DNA of 64,000 nt from Rutidosis leptorrhynchoides (lineage: Eukaryota > Streptophyta > Magnoliopsida > Asterales > Asteraceae). The stretch covers positions 188,548,501 through 188,612,500 of the forward strand of contig NC_092334.1 of assembly GCF_046630445.1 (NCBI RefSeq). Direction: 5' to 3'. The translations under genes and the position numbers were made by a program. How positions within the stretch are numbered: position 1 is the first letter of the stretch; the number at the start of each line of letters is the position of its first letter. The notes below the pieces were generated by a model that worked only from the letters and a program-made list of their open reading frames with translations, ran no database searches and was not told the DNA's origin. Shown here piece by piece: positions 24,286 through 38,440 of this stretch.

Positions 24286-25464
24286 TTATGCTTCATCAGC
24301 TTAGGAATCTCCCTGGGCATAGTCATCAAACCGAAGGAAGATCAATGAGATAAGAGTTGACCTTACCAACAAACAAGCTAGATGAACTGATTGACTTAAG
24401 ATAGAATGTCTTTTGTCAACTTTCATGTATGTTAGGACCTAAACCATTTTTAATAAAGGTTTTAGCGCGTAAAATACATGGATTAGTAGAAACGAATATA
24501 ACATCGTAATACCGGCTCCGGAACACAAACCCATCCACTGGATGGACGAGGGTCAAAGCTCAGCTTTGATCCACCACCGGTATACCTTTGGAGCAGTCTT
24601 TTAAGTTTTTTCAGCCGAATCCGGTTGCTTGTGTAAAAGTTCACATAATATATTACGACACGTTGAAGTGAAATATCATTGTTTGCCGTAGTTGGTTGGT
24701 CTTATCGATATAAAATTACAAAGTAGTTAATTAGTCCGTATTTGAGACTAGTTTTGTTTGTATTTGCAGGAGTATAAATGATATGTTAAATTAAAGAGGG
24801 CGATCTCTTTGAGGCAGTGACGTGTTACGATCGGAGTCATAAAAAAAAGAAAAAAATTTACTGAAATAAAGGCTAAAACTCAGTTAGGCAAATATATCTA
24901 ACTAGTTGTGGAGCCCTCGCTTCGCGCCGGAGTTCCGTTTTGAATGCGAGTTAAAAAAAAAATTCTTGATCTATTTTGTAAAAAAGAATTTTTTTCGACA
25001 TCTATTCGTTTTTTTTTTGTTTTTTTTTTAAAGTTAGTTGATCTATTTTGTAAAAAAGAATGTTTTTCGACATCTTTTAGTAGCATTGATGGGTTGTTCC
25101 TTTTATGAAAGTTGCCTCCTTTATCGTTGAGGAAGGGAAAAAAAAGTTAGTTGATTTTTTTGGTAAAAAAGAATTGTTTTCGACATCTTTTGGTAACATT
25201 GAAGGTTGGTTCTTTTATGAGAGTTGCTTCTTTTATCGTTGGAGATCGAAAAAAGTAAAATGATGAAAATACCCCTAATTACTATTGATGAATAGTGCTA
25301 CAGGGTTTTGTCTGTTAGATATATAGATAATTGTGTAGTAATACATTAAATGATAAAGTTCAGAGTATCGATTTCAAGGCGGTGTAATTTGCAATTCAAA
25401 ATTGTTAAAGGTAAAATGTAAATAATCTACAAAAAGTGATCAGTCATGAGTCAAGTAGTAATAA
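24286..25464. other. Intergenic DNA with a small tandem array
   Basis: Apart from the array at about 24950-25255, this is AT-rich sequence with no gene. A more GC-rich patch (about 24510-24600) contains the complementary words ACCGGCTCCGG and CCACCGGTA but no defined element. Confidence 0.35.
24950..25255. repeat. Imperfect tandem repeat of about 110 bp
   Basis: Three diverged units carry GTTAGTTGATCTATTTTGTAA-like sequence (first unit incomplete), then a run ending TTTTCGACATCTTTT. In the last two units, TCTTTTATGAGAGTTGC-like sequence and TTTATCGTTG follow. The last two units are the longest and most alike. Confidence 0.6.
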
Positions 25465-25816
25465 GACCACTTGTATTAAGGCGTTTCTTGTTCGTGTCAC
25501 TTACCTTTTTGCATTTTTTTGATGATTAGAACGTATTTCTTTTTTGATTAGAGTAGTGGTGGTGTTTCTTTTTGGTGTTAGTTAGGAGTATTGTGATGAT
25601 GTGTTAAAATATAATTGTGTTAAGTATTAAAAGAAGATAAAAGTAATATTTTTAAATTAATAAAAAAATAAAATAAATAAGTGACACACGTTTCTTTTGG
25701 TGTCAGTTTCTAACTGACGCCTAAGAAACGCCTAAAGTGACACACGGATACCGGAGGAGGGAGCCGTTTCTTGGTGTCCACCTGTGGCAAGTCACTTGAC
25801 CCCGATACAAGTGGTC
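25465..25816. mobile_element. Tourist-like (PIF/Harbinger) MITE
   Basis: The 352-bp element is bounded by inverted termini GACCACTTGTAT and ATACAAGTGGTC. TAA lies on both sides (25462-25464 and 25817-25819), the target duplication of PIF/Harbinger elements. Subterminal GGCGTTTCTTG and its counterparts (AAGAAACGCC) extend the inverted symmetry. There is no coding capacity. Confidence 0.75.
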
Positions 25817-25892
25817 TAAATAGGGACTAGGGAGTTTCCGTTTAACAACCGGATGTTAAAGAAATATATTTTTGTATTTTAAATTTAAAATA

Positions 25893-26990
25893 TTTTTTTT
25901 TATTGAAAAGTAGAATTTATTATTACGAATCAAAAGTCACGAGATACACGAGTTACAAACAAACATGAAATATGCACAAGAAGGGGTGCAAAGGATGCAA
26001 CCCGAATCTCTAGCAGTTATGCAATGTCTAAGTAAGATGCGCGGTTTGTGATCCAAATTTTCCAATCTAAGTTTCTTCCTTTCGACCTATTCACGATCCA
26101 ATCGAAGGATAAAGTTTGTATTTCACTTAGAGCAACCGGAGGGTTCCATGATTTATTGTGGAAAACCATAGAGTTTCGATTTTTCCAAATTAGATATGCA
26201 CTTATCCATCGAACCGCTCATTAGCTTTCCCAATCTTGAACTACCATTGATATTTACCATCTCGAACACGCCACTATTACTAATCGAAATAGAATGTACC
26301 ATGTTCCACCATTTGAAAACTCGCAACCAAACATCTTGAGCAAGTTTACATGAGAAGAGCGAGTGATCAACCGATTCCAACTCATCATCACCAATCGGGC
26401 AACAGACACTATGCAAATATATTCCTCTATTATCAAGCTCGATTCTAGTAGGAATTTTTTTCATAAGCGAACGCCAAATGAAAATCTCAACTTTTTTGGC
26501 ACTAAATGATTTCTCAAGGCCTCTTGGCTCCCATTACTTGCAACCAACAATTTTTGATCAATTTTTTGAGAAAGATTCTTCACAGTAAACCTCCCGGTAG
26601 TATCTATACACCACCGCCACATATCCGGCTTGTTTTGATCCAGCATAACGGTAGCGGTGAGATCTAATAGAACCGAGAACTCCGTCATCGTACGCCCCAC
26701 AGGCTGCTTGCACCAATCCCACACAGGTGTATCGTCTGCTAACCGGTCCAGAACAGTAGCAACTTTAACATTTTCCAATTGGTATAATCTAGGAAACATG
26801 TTGCGAAGCTTTTCTGAATCGCACCATTCGTCTTCCCAGAACAATATAGCCGCACAATCTCCAAGCTTTTTAACGAACGAACTCTTAAAATCAATCTGAA
26901 TGCTATCCAAGGATGTACCTGTTGAAATGATATTGTTCATTAGACAAAGCAATTAAGATTTATGATGGTACTTTGAAGAGAGATGTGAGA
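25893..26990 (-). mobile_element. 5'-truncated LINE (L1-type), 3' end
   Basis: On the - strand the C-terminal part of a plant LINE ORF2 is followed by a 3' UTR of about 120 bp and an A-run (T-run at about 25893-25903). The coding part includes the reverse-transcriptase zinc-binding domain. The stop is at 26017-26019. The 5' limit near 26990 is where recognisable protein ends; no target duplication was found. Confidence 0.75.
26017..26952 (-). pseudogene. LINE ORF2 C-terminus with RT zinc-binding domain
   Basis: From the right, the residues around ILFWEDEWCDS and WRWCIDTTGRFTVKNL are typical of the plant LINE ORF2 region after reverse transcriptase. A one-base loss in an A-run near 26490-26500 changes frame. 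After it come MKKIPTRIELDNRGI and the zinc-binding signature CCPIGDDELESVDHSLFSC...AQDVW. A second frame change near 26205-26235 leads to the conserved end YLIWKNRNSMVF and DWIVNRSKGRNLDWKIWI, which stops at 26017. It is a decayed fragment without endonuclease or reverse transcriptase core. Confidence 0.75.
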
Positions 26991-27249
26991 AATATGTTCG
27001 TCTATACCTTTTGCCCTTAGTGTTAGTTGCGATAAATTAATGTACGTGGACTACATAGTCAGTTCACATGGAATTATTCAGAGCAAACACCCAATCAAGA
27101 TTACACGACACATAGTTCCTTGCTACCTAAGACCTTCTAATTGTGACTAAACAATTCATATAATCAAGATTAAGTTCAAAACATGATCAACAACTCATAT
27201 GATCAAGGTTAAGTTCAAAACAATAACTAGCAATAAATCTATAGCTAAC
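26991..27249. other. Short intergenic stretch left of the retrotransposon nest
   Basis: Non-repetitive AT-rich sequence. A diverged direct repeat lies near 27150-27225 (CATATAATCAAGATTAAGTT and CATATGATCAAGGTTAAGTT). No gene is visible. Confidence 0.35.
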
Positions 27250-28387
27250 TGTAACAACCCAACCCGTATTAAAACCGGCCCATAAAATTTTTTCCTTTTA
27301 ATATGCTTTAAATAACACTTTAGGTCCCAATTGTGTTTCCATAAACATCTTTAATTACAATAGAAGGTTTAATAACCTTAAAACATTTAATACATTAGTT
27401 AATTGTCCAAACGGACATACACGACCCGACTAGTTTAGTTTCCAACAAAACCGAGCATGGTGATTTGGGACTACGCTACCCAAATCCTAATCGAATACAA
27501 AAGCAAGATCTTCTAAGCAACCTAGCCAAGATCTCTAATCCCCAAGCTCACCCGAGCCGCCAAGCATGCGAACCTATAAAAATATCAACAACGAGAGGGT
27601 AAGCTAACGCTTAGTGAGTGAAAATATACTACATACATATATATGCATAAAATGAACACGCCACAAAATATCAAATACCGCATACCGGAGCATCCAAGCC
27701 TAAAGGCAAGCTAATACTAAGCATACCGTACGATCACTAAGCAACGAGCTAAAGATACATCAACAAAATATAAGTTCACCGACGATATGAACAACGTCAA
27801 TAAGCTACACCCGAAGGTTTAGCTACACCACAACAATACTTTAATATATATATATATATACAACAATACGACAAACATCGATGTTCACAACATCCATAGT
27901 ACTCAAGATCTCATGGCTAGCCCAACGAATGGTATCGTCAACATCAAACTTAAATCCCATTCGCCTATATTAATGTGGTATCGTCAATACCGAACTTTAA
28001 ACCCACATATGAGGTATCGTCAACAACGAACTTTAAACCCTCATCAACGTCACTACAATAATCGTATGGCATCGTCAACATCGAACTTTAATTCCATACG
28101 TATGAGGTATCGTCAACAACGAACTTTAAACCCTCATCAACATCACAAATATACTCTAGGGTATGGTATCGTCAACATCGAACTTCAACCCATACTCCAC
28201 AAATAAATAACTCATATACATACGTATATAATTATTTCACTCACAAGCCCATGTGATAATGTACACACGAAGTGTGCACCTCGCCAAAGGTGGTCAACCA
28301 AAACGCACATCCGTGCCAATTGGACATGTACACAAGTCCATCAATTCCACCTATATGTGAAGTGAGCTCTATAACCGAGAACCACTT
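27250..28387 (-). repeat. Outer LTR, left piece (split by Tekay-like insertion)
   Basis: It starts TGTAACAACCC on the + strand. Its other piece, 59444-60722, ends GGGGTGTTACA. Together, minus one CACTT duplication, they make an LTR of about 2.4 kb with TGTAACA...TGTTACA termini. The polypurine tract beyond 60722 shows that the element is on the - strand and that this is its 3' LTR. Inside, six copies of a GGTATCGTCAACA-type unit run from 27931 to 28195. Confidence 0.7.
27931..28195. repeat. Short tandem array inside outer LTR
   Basis: Six imperfect copies of about 24 bp (GGTATCGTCAACATCGAACT plus TTAA) are spaced 36-58 bp apart. Between them are variants of ACCCTCATCAACATCAC. Confidence 0.75.
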
Positions 28388-31300
28388 TGAAATGTCCCGT
28401 TCTTATTGATTAAAAACGTTCCATATTAATTCATTTCGTTGCGAGGTTTTGACCTCTATATGAGACCTTTTTTTTAAAGACTGCATTCATTTTAAAACAA
28501 ACCATAACCTTTATTTCATCAATAAAGGTTTAAAAAGCTTACGTAGATTATCAAATAATGATAATATAAAATATCCTGTTTACACACGACTATTACATAA
28601 TGGTTTACAATACAAATATGTTACAACGAAATAAGTTTCTTGAATGCAGTTTTTACACAATATCATACAAGCATGGACTCCAAATCTTGTCCTTATTTAA
28701 GTATGCGACAGCGGAAGCTCTTAATAATCACCTGAGAATAAACATGCTTAAAACGTCAACAAAAATGTTGGTGAGTTATAGGTTTAACCTATATATATCA
28801 AATCATAACAATAGACCACAAGATTTCATATTTCAATATACATCCCATACATAGAGATAAAAATCATTCATATGGTGAACACCTGGTAACCGACACTAAC
28901 AAGATGCATATATAAGAATATCCCCATCATTCCGGGACACCCTTCGGATATGATATAAATTTCGAAGTACTAAAGCATCCGGTACTTTGGATGGGGTTTG
29001 TTAGGCCCAATAGATATATCTTTAGGATTCGCGTCAATTAGGGTGTCTGTTCCCTAATTCTTAGATTACCAGACTTAATAAAAAGGGGCATATTCGATTT
29101 CGATAATTCAACCATAGAATGTAGTTTCACATACTTGTGTCTATTTTGTAAATCATTTATAAAACCTGCATGTATTCTCATCCCAAAAATATTAGATTTT
29201 AAAAGTGGGACTATAACTCACTTTCACAGATTTTTACTTCGTCAGGAAGTAAGACTTGGCCACTGGTCGATTCACGAACCTATACCAAATATGTACATAT
29301 ATATCAAAGTATATTCAAAATATATTTACAACACTTTTAATATATTTTGATGTTTTAAGTTTATTAAGTCAGCTGTCCTCGTTAGTAACCTACAACTAGT
29401 TGTCCAACGTTAGATGTACAGAAAAAAATTGATATATATTATCTTGAATCAATCCACGACCCAGTGTATACACGTCTCAGGCTAGATCACAACTCAAAGT
29501 ATATATATTTTTGGAATCAACCTCAACCCTGTATAGCTAACTCCCTCATTACTGCATATAGAGTGTCTATGGTTGTTCCAAATAATATATACACATGGGT
29601 CGATATGATATGTCAAAACATTTGCATACATGTCTATGGTATTCCAAGATTACATAATATATTAGAATATATGTATAATACAATATAAGTTAGCTAGGAT
29701 ATGATTAATATAGATTTGTTACCAATTTTCACGTTGCTACAACAAGAAAAATTATCCAATCTTGTTTTACCCATAACTTCTTCATTTTATATCCGTTTTG
29801 AGTGAATCAAATTGCTATGGTTTCATATTGAACTCTATTTTATGAATCTAAATATAAAAAGTATAGGTTTATAGTCAAAAATATAAGTTACAAGTCGTTT
29901 TTGTAAAGGTAGTCATTTCAATCGAAAGAACGGCGTCTAGATGACCATTTTAGAAAACATACTTCCACTTTGAGTTTAACCATGATTTTTGGATATAGTT
30001 TCATGTTCATAAGAAAAATCATTTTCCCAGAAGAACAACTTTTAAATCAAACTCTATCATAGTTTTTAATTAACTAACCCAAAACAGCCCGCGGTGTTAC
30101 TACGACGGCGTATGTCCAGTTTTACAGTGTTCTTCGTGTTTCCAGGTTTTAAATCATTAAGTTAGCATATAATATAGATATAGAACATGTGTTTAGTTGA
30201 TTTTAAAATTCAATTTAGAAGGATTAACTTTTATTTGCGAACAAGTTTAGAATTAACTAAACTATGTTCTAGTGATTACAAGTTTAAACCTTCGAATAAG
30301 ATAACTTTATATGTATGAATCGAATGATGTTATGAACATCATTACTACCTCAAGTTTTCTGGATAAAGCTACTGGAAATGAGAAAAATGGATCTAGCTTC
30401 AAAGGATCCTTGGATGGCTTGAAAGTTCTTGAAGCAGAATCATGACACGAAAAACAAATTCAAGTAAGATTTCCACTCGAAATAAGATTGTTATAGTTAT
30501 AGAAATTGAATCAAAGTTTGAATATGAGTATTACCTTGTATTAGAAATATATCTTACTGTAAATAAAAAAGATTTCTTGAGGTTGGATGATCACTCTACA
30601 AGATTGGAAGTAAGCTAGCAAACTTGGAAGTATTCTTGATTTTATGAAACTAGAACTTGTAGAATTTATGAAGAACACTTAGAACTTGAAGATAGAACTT
30701 GAGAGAGATCAATTAGATGAAGAAAATTGAAGAATGAAATTGTTTGTAGGTGTTTTTGGTCGTTGGTGTATGGATTAGATATAAAGGATATGTAATTTTG
30801 TTTTCATGTAAATAAGTCATGAATGATTACTCATATTTTTGTAATTTTATGAGATATTTCATGCTAGTTGCCAAATGATGGTTCCTAAATGTGTTAGGTG
30901 ACTCACATGGGCTGCTAAAAGCTGATAATTGGAGTGTATATACCAATAGTACATACATCTAAAAGCTGTGTATTGTACGAGTACGAATACGGGTGCATAC
31001 GAGTAGAATTGTTGATGAAACTGAACGAGGATGTAATTGTAAGCATTTTTGTTAAGTAGAAGTATTTTGATAAGTGTGTCGAAGTCTTTCAAAAGTATAT
31101 GAATACATATTAAAACAATACATGTATATACATTTTAACTGAGTCGTTAAGTCATAGTTAGTCGTTACATGTAAGTGTTGTTTTGAAACTTTTAGGTTAA
31201 CGATCTTGTTAAATGTTGTTAACCCAATATTTATAATATCAAATGAGATTTTAAATTATTATATTATCATGATATTATGATGTACGAATATATCTTAATA

Positions 31301-31669
31301 TGATATATATATACATTAAATGTCGTTACAACGATAATCGTTACATATATGTCTCGTTTCAAAATCATTAAGTTAGTAGTCTTGTTTTTACACATGTAGT
31401 TCATTGTTAATATACTTAATGATATGTTTACTTATCATAATATTATGTTAACTATATATATAACCATATATATGTCATCATATAGTTTTTACAAGTTTTA
31501 ACGTTCGTGAATCACCGGTCAATTTGGTGGTCAATTGTCTATATGAAACCTATTTCAATTAATCAATTCTTAACAAGTTTTATTGCTTAACATGTTGGAA
31601 ACACTTAATCATGTAAATAACAATTTCATTTAATATATATATAAACATGGAAAAGTTCGGGTCACTACA
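28388..31669 (-). repeat. 3' LTR of Tekay-like element
   Basis: This 3282-bp LTR is uninterrupted and aligns throughout with 54318-59438. It preserves the pre-insertion sequence of the site where the solo LTR entered the other copy (near 30841, GTAATTTTATGAG). A - strand polypurine-like tract, TTAACGGGTAGGTAC (31670-31684), adjoins it. Confidence 0.9.
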
Positions 31670-31704
31670 GTACCTACCCGTTAAATAAATTTCGTCCCGA
31701 AATT

Positions 31705-34407
<2,703 letters not shown>

Positions 34408-34608
34408 CTCGCTGGGTGCGACTCTATAAGGAGCACGAGCTATTGGTGCAGCTCCTGGTACAAGATCTATTTGAAATTCAACAGATCGATGTGGAGGTAG
34501 TCCCGGTAATTCTTTCGGAAATACATCGGGAAATTCTTTTGCGACGGGAACATCATTGATGCTCTTTTCTTCAATTTGTACTTTCTCGACGTGTGCTAGA
34601 ACAGCATA

Positions 34609-35439
34609 TCAACCTTTTCTTATCAGTTTTTGTGCCTTCAAATTACTAATAAGATGTAGCTTCGTGTTGCCCTTTTCTCCGTACACCATTAAGGGTTCTC
34701 CTTCTTCTCGTACAATGCGAATTGCATTTTTATAACATACGATCTCTGCTTTCACCTTCTTCAGCCATTTCATGCCAACTATTACATCAAAACTCCCTAA
34801 CTCTACTGGTATCAAATCAATCTTAAATATTTCGCTACCCAGTTTAATTTCTCGATTCCGGCATATATAATCTGCTGAAATTAATTTACCGTTTGCTAGT
34901 TCGAGTAAAAATTTACTATCCAATGGCGTCAATGGACAACTTAATTTAGCACAAAAATCTCTACTCATATAGCTTCTATCCGCTCCCGAATCAAATAAAA
35001 CGTAAGCAGATTTATTGTCAATAAGAAACGTACCCGTAACAAGCTCCGGGTCTTCCTGTGCCTCTGCCGCATTAATATTGAAAACTCTTCCGCGGCCTTG
35101 TCCATTCGTGTTCTCCTGGTTCGGGCAATTTCTAATAATGTGGCCCGGTTTTCCACATTTATAACAAACTACATTGGCATAACTTGCTCCGCCACTACTT
35201 GCTCCGCCATTACTCGTTCCGACACCATTTGTTCCTTTCGTTCTGTTAACCCCTGGTCCGTAGACCTCACACTTCACCGCGCTATGACCATTTCTTTTAC
35301 ACTTGTTGCAAGATTTGGTGCAGAACCCCGAGTGATACTTTTCACACCTTTGGCATAGCTGCTTCTGATTGTTGTTGTTGTTGTTGTTGTTGCGGTTGTT
35401 ATTATTTTTGGGATGATTGTTGTAGTTGATGTTGTTGTT

Positions 35440-35472
<33 letters not shown>

Positions 35473-36327
35473 GGGCCATTTGTTGTAGTTGCGATTGATG
35501 TTGCGATTGTTGGGATAGTTGTTGCGATTATTGTTGTAATTGCTGTTGTTGTTGTATTGGTGATTCTTATCGCCGTTTTCCTCCCACTTTCTTTTGACTT
35601 GCTTCACATTGGCCTCTTCAGCCGCCCGTTCTTTAATTCTTTCCTCAATCTGGTTCACTAGTTTGTGAGCCATTCTACATACCTGTTGTATGGAGGCGGG
35701 CTCGTGTGAACTTATATCTTCTTGGATTCTTTCCGGTAATCCTTTCACAAACGCGTCGATCTTCTCTTCCTCATCTTCGAACGCTCTCGGACACAATAGG
35801 CATAATTCTGTGAATCGTCTTTCGTACGTGGTAATATCAAATCCTTGGGTTCGTAACCCTCTAAGTTCTGTCTTGAGCTTATTGACCTCGGTTCTGGGAC
35901 GGTACTTCTCGTTCATCAAGTGCTTGAATGCTGACCACGGTAGTGCGTAAGCATCATCTTGTCCCACTTGCTCTAGATAGGTATTCCACCATGTTAACGT
36001 AGTACCTATGAAGGTATGCATAGCGTACTTCACTTTGTCCTCTTCAGTACACTTACTTATGGCAAACACCGATTCGACCTTCTCGGTCCACCGTTTCAAT
36101 CCGATCGGTCCTTCAGTTCCATCAAATTCCAAAGGTTTGCAGGCAGTGAATTCTTTGTAGGTGCATCCTACACGATTTCTTGCGCCATTAGCTGAATTGC
36201 TAGATTCAGAGTTATTGTTGGTATGTAGCGCAGCCTGTACTGCGGCTATGTTTGCAGCAAGAAAGGTACGAAATTTCTCTTCGCTCATATTCATGGTTTG
36301 TCGAGTAGTCGGTGCCATTTCCTTCAA
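34609..36327 (-). pseudogene. gag-protease region of Tekay-like element
   Basis: The gag domain starts MAPTTRQTMNMSEEKF and includes EGPIGLKRWTEKVESVF and LTWWNTYLE. A long Asn-rich stretch (about 35360-35560, from GTT/GTA repeats on the + strand) precedes two Cys/His knuckles, one of them CYKCGKPGHIIRNC. The protease core LFDSGADRSYMS is at about 34960-35010. The Asn tract is a microsatellite within coding sequence and is probably variable between copies. Confidence 0.85.
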
Positions 36328-37577
36328 ATAGTCAAATGAAACAAGTTAATCATACAGAATATTAAGAGTAGTCAATAGTATCTCGTAGCATAATATGAAC
36401 TCATTTATAAAAGTTTTTTCTTCATATTAGCGTTTTATAAGTTTAAATTTGTTGGGATTTAACAAGTTTGAAACTCTTAAGACCATTTAAGATTAAAACA
36501 AAATGGAAGCGTGTAATTACCAATTAAACTTGTTAATCTTTAAACCAATTTAAAGCTAAACCCCATGGATCAAGTTGTGAACATAAGCTTACAAACTAAC
36601 AAGAAAAGGAAGAGTTATATACCTCCTCAAAGATTTTGAGGGCTGTTTTGGAAGAGCTATATGAAGAGGATGATGATGATGAATGAAGTCCCAAAAGCAT
36701 GAAACCTCAAGTTGTAATACCCCAAGCTTAGCACCAACACCTTGCACTTTGGTTAGGATTTATTTGACACTTAATTTGAACTTGCAAGATGAACAAAGAA
36801 ACCTTTTTCTTGCCCTCAAACTCACGAATTTCAGCAGCTCAATGGGCTGTTTTTGGATAGCAGAATGAAGCTGAAAAGTGAGCTGAAACAAGTGTATTTG
36901 ACATGTATTGAGAGCATGTATTGAGCCTCACAAGTCTTGGTTCATATGCCACTTGAACATGGAAGCAACCAAGCTTCAAACCACTCATTCCTTACTCATT
37001 TAACTTGGCCAGAATCAGCTGAAAAACAGCAAATAGGATCGGCCAGCAGCAGCTCATTTGAGTGTTTTTGCACTTCAACTTATTTTAACAAAAATGAGTC
37101 AAAGCTTGGTTCTTATCACATGCATGCATATACTTGAGACTTGTGATGTTTTAAAGTAACAAGGGAATAAGCATGGGTCTTGCTTTGTGTCCCTCAAAAC
37201 TACCACTTACTAATATTAAATTAGCATGCTAGAAAGTTTATAAAACTTAATAAAACTTAAGTTTATAAACTTAAGTAATAGTTTTGTTACTTACATAATT
37301 TATTTTATAACCTTTTATAAAATATAACACAATATAATCATTTAAACCTATAAATAATTATATATAAATTATCCAAATAATTTATCTCAAGTGATAATAT
37401 TTCAGAAAACCGATTTTCTAAAATCCAAGTGTCACGTAATTTAATCAACGATCCATTCGTTAAGATCAAATACGAATAAGGTGTCGGTAAGCTTGTTATT
37501 GGGTATGACCCGACTTGGATCATAACACATTGGCCACATTAATTTAATATGTCTCTCGGGCATATGAAATACCTTCA

Positions 37578-38440
37578 ATCTCCCACTTGCACGAGAAACA
37601 TAAGAAATTAATGCAAGTGATGGATACAGCCTAACACACCGTCCATCACCCCTAATATGTTATGACTTTGTGCCATTCAATAACATCATCCCCTTCGAGC
37701 TCCCTACTCGAACTGATATATATAGGTGAATCTTATCATTATATCCTTTCATCCTAGATGTCATGTCAAATCCAAGAGATACAGAGTGACCACTCTCTTA
37801 TAGATTCAACTTTATCAGGCCTTAGACATCTGACTCTCAACGAATAAGAGGGACAAATTCCATCTTGACTACATACGTCCTAGATACACACTTTGCATTA
37901 TACCTGAGCTCTTCCTTATGTACTACCATGTTTCAGAATAGCGAAGGAAAGAATCAAGGCATAATACTTGGTGAATATTAGAACCCAATATGCATCTCAG
38001 GTCAGAGGATACAATGATATTCGCCTTTACTCAAGATTACATGTGATCAACCACAAAGGCTCCATATAGTAAATCTTGAAAGCGGGTCTTCCAATATTTG
38101 TATCCCACAAATATCTATGAACCTTGGTTGCAACCTTGCCCCATATTCAGCCTATGAATGTATACCAATCCAAGTTCATAATAGTCTAAATCTAACACTT
38201 GTTCCCACAAATGTGATCGACTACGGAATTTAGAATAATCGCTTATTCATGGATAAAAAATGCAAAATAGGAACATAACTCAGAATAAATTAACCAATAA
38301 TTATATTATTGAGTTTGAACCACTTCGTTCCATTACAATACTTAAAACAGACCATATCCAATCACTAGAATATCGAAGCCTTAATGCACAAACACGTCCT
38401 TCATGTTTTGCTTGATGTAAGAGCTTCGTGAGTGGATCCG
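37578..38440 (-). other. 3' noncoding region of Copia element
   Basis: This lies between RNase H and the 3' LTR. It starts with the polypurine tract next to 37577. No further gene is seen. Confidence 0.5.

Noticed and set aside
29464-29688. A 74-codon frame that recurs at 55396-55620 and 63136-63360
   Set aside because: All three are copies of the same Tekay-like LTR sequence; repetition comes from LTR duplication, not from selection on a protein.
35413-35661. Val/Ile-rich frame resembling a membrane protein on the + strand
   Set aside because: It is the antisense reading of the Asn-rich microsatellite in the gag region.
36683-36868. Small frames duplicated at 36683-36868/43655-43840 and 36937-37137/43909-44109
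   Set aside because: They are the two LTRs of the Copia element, so the duplication is structural.
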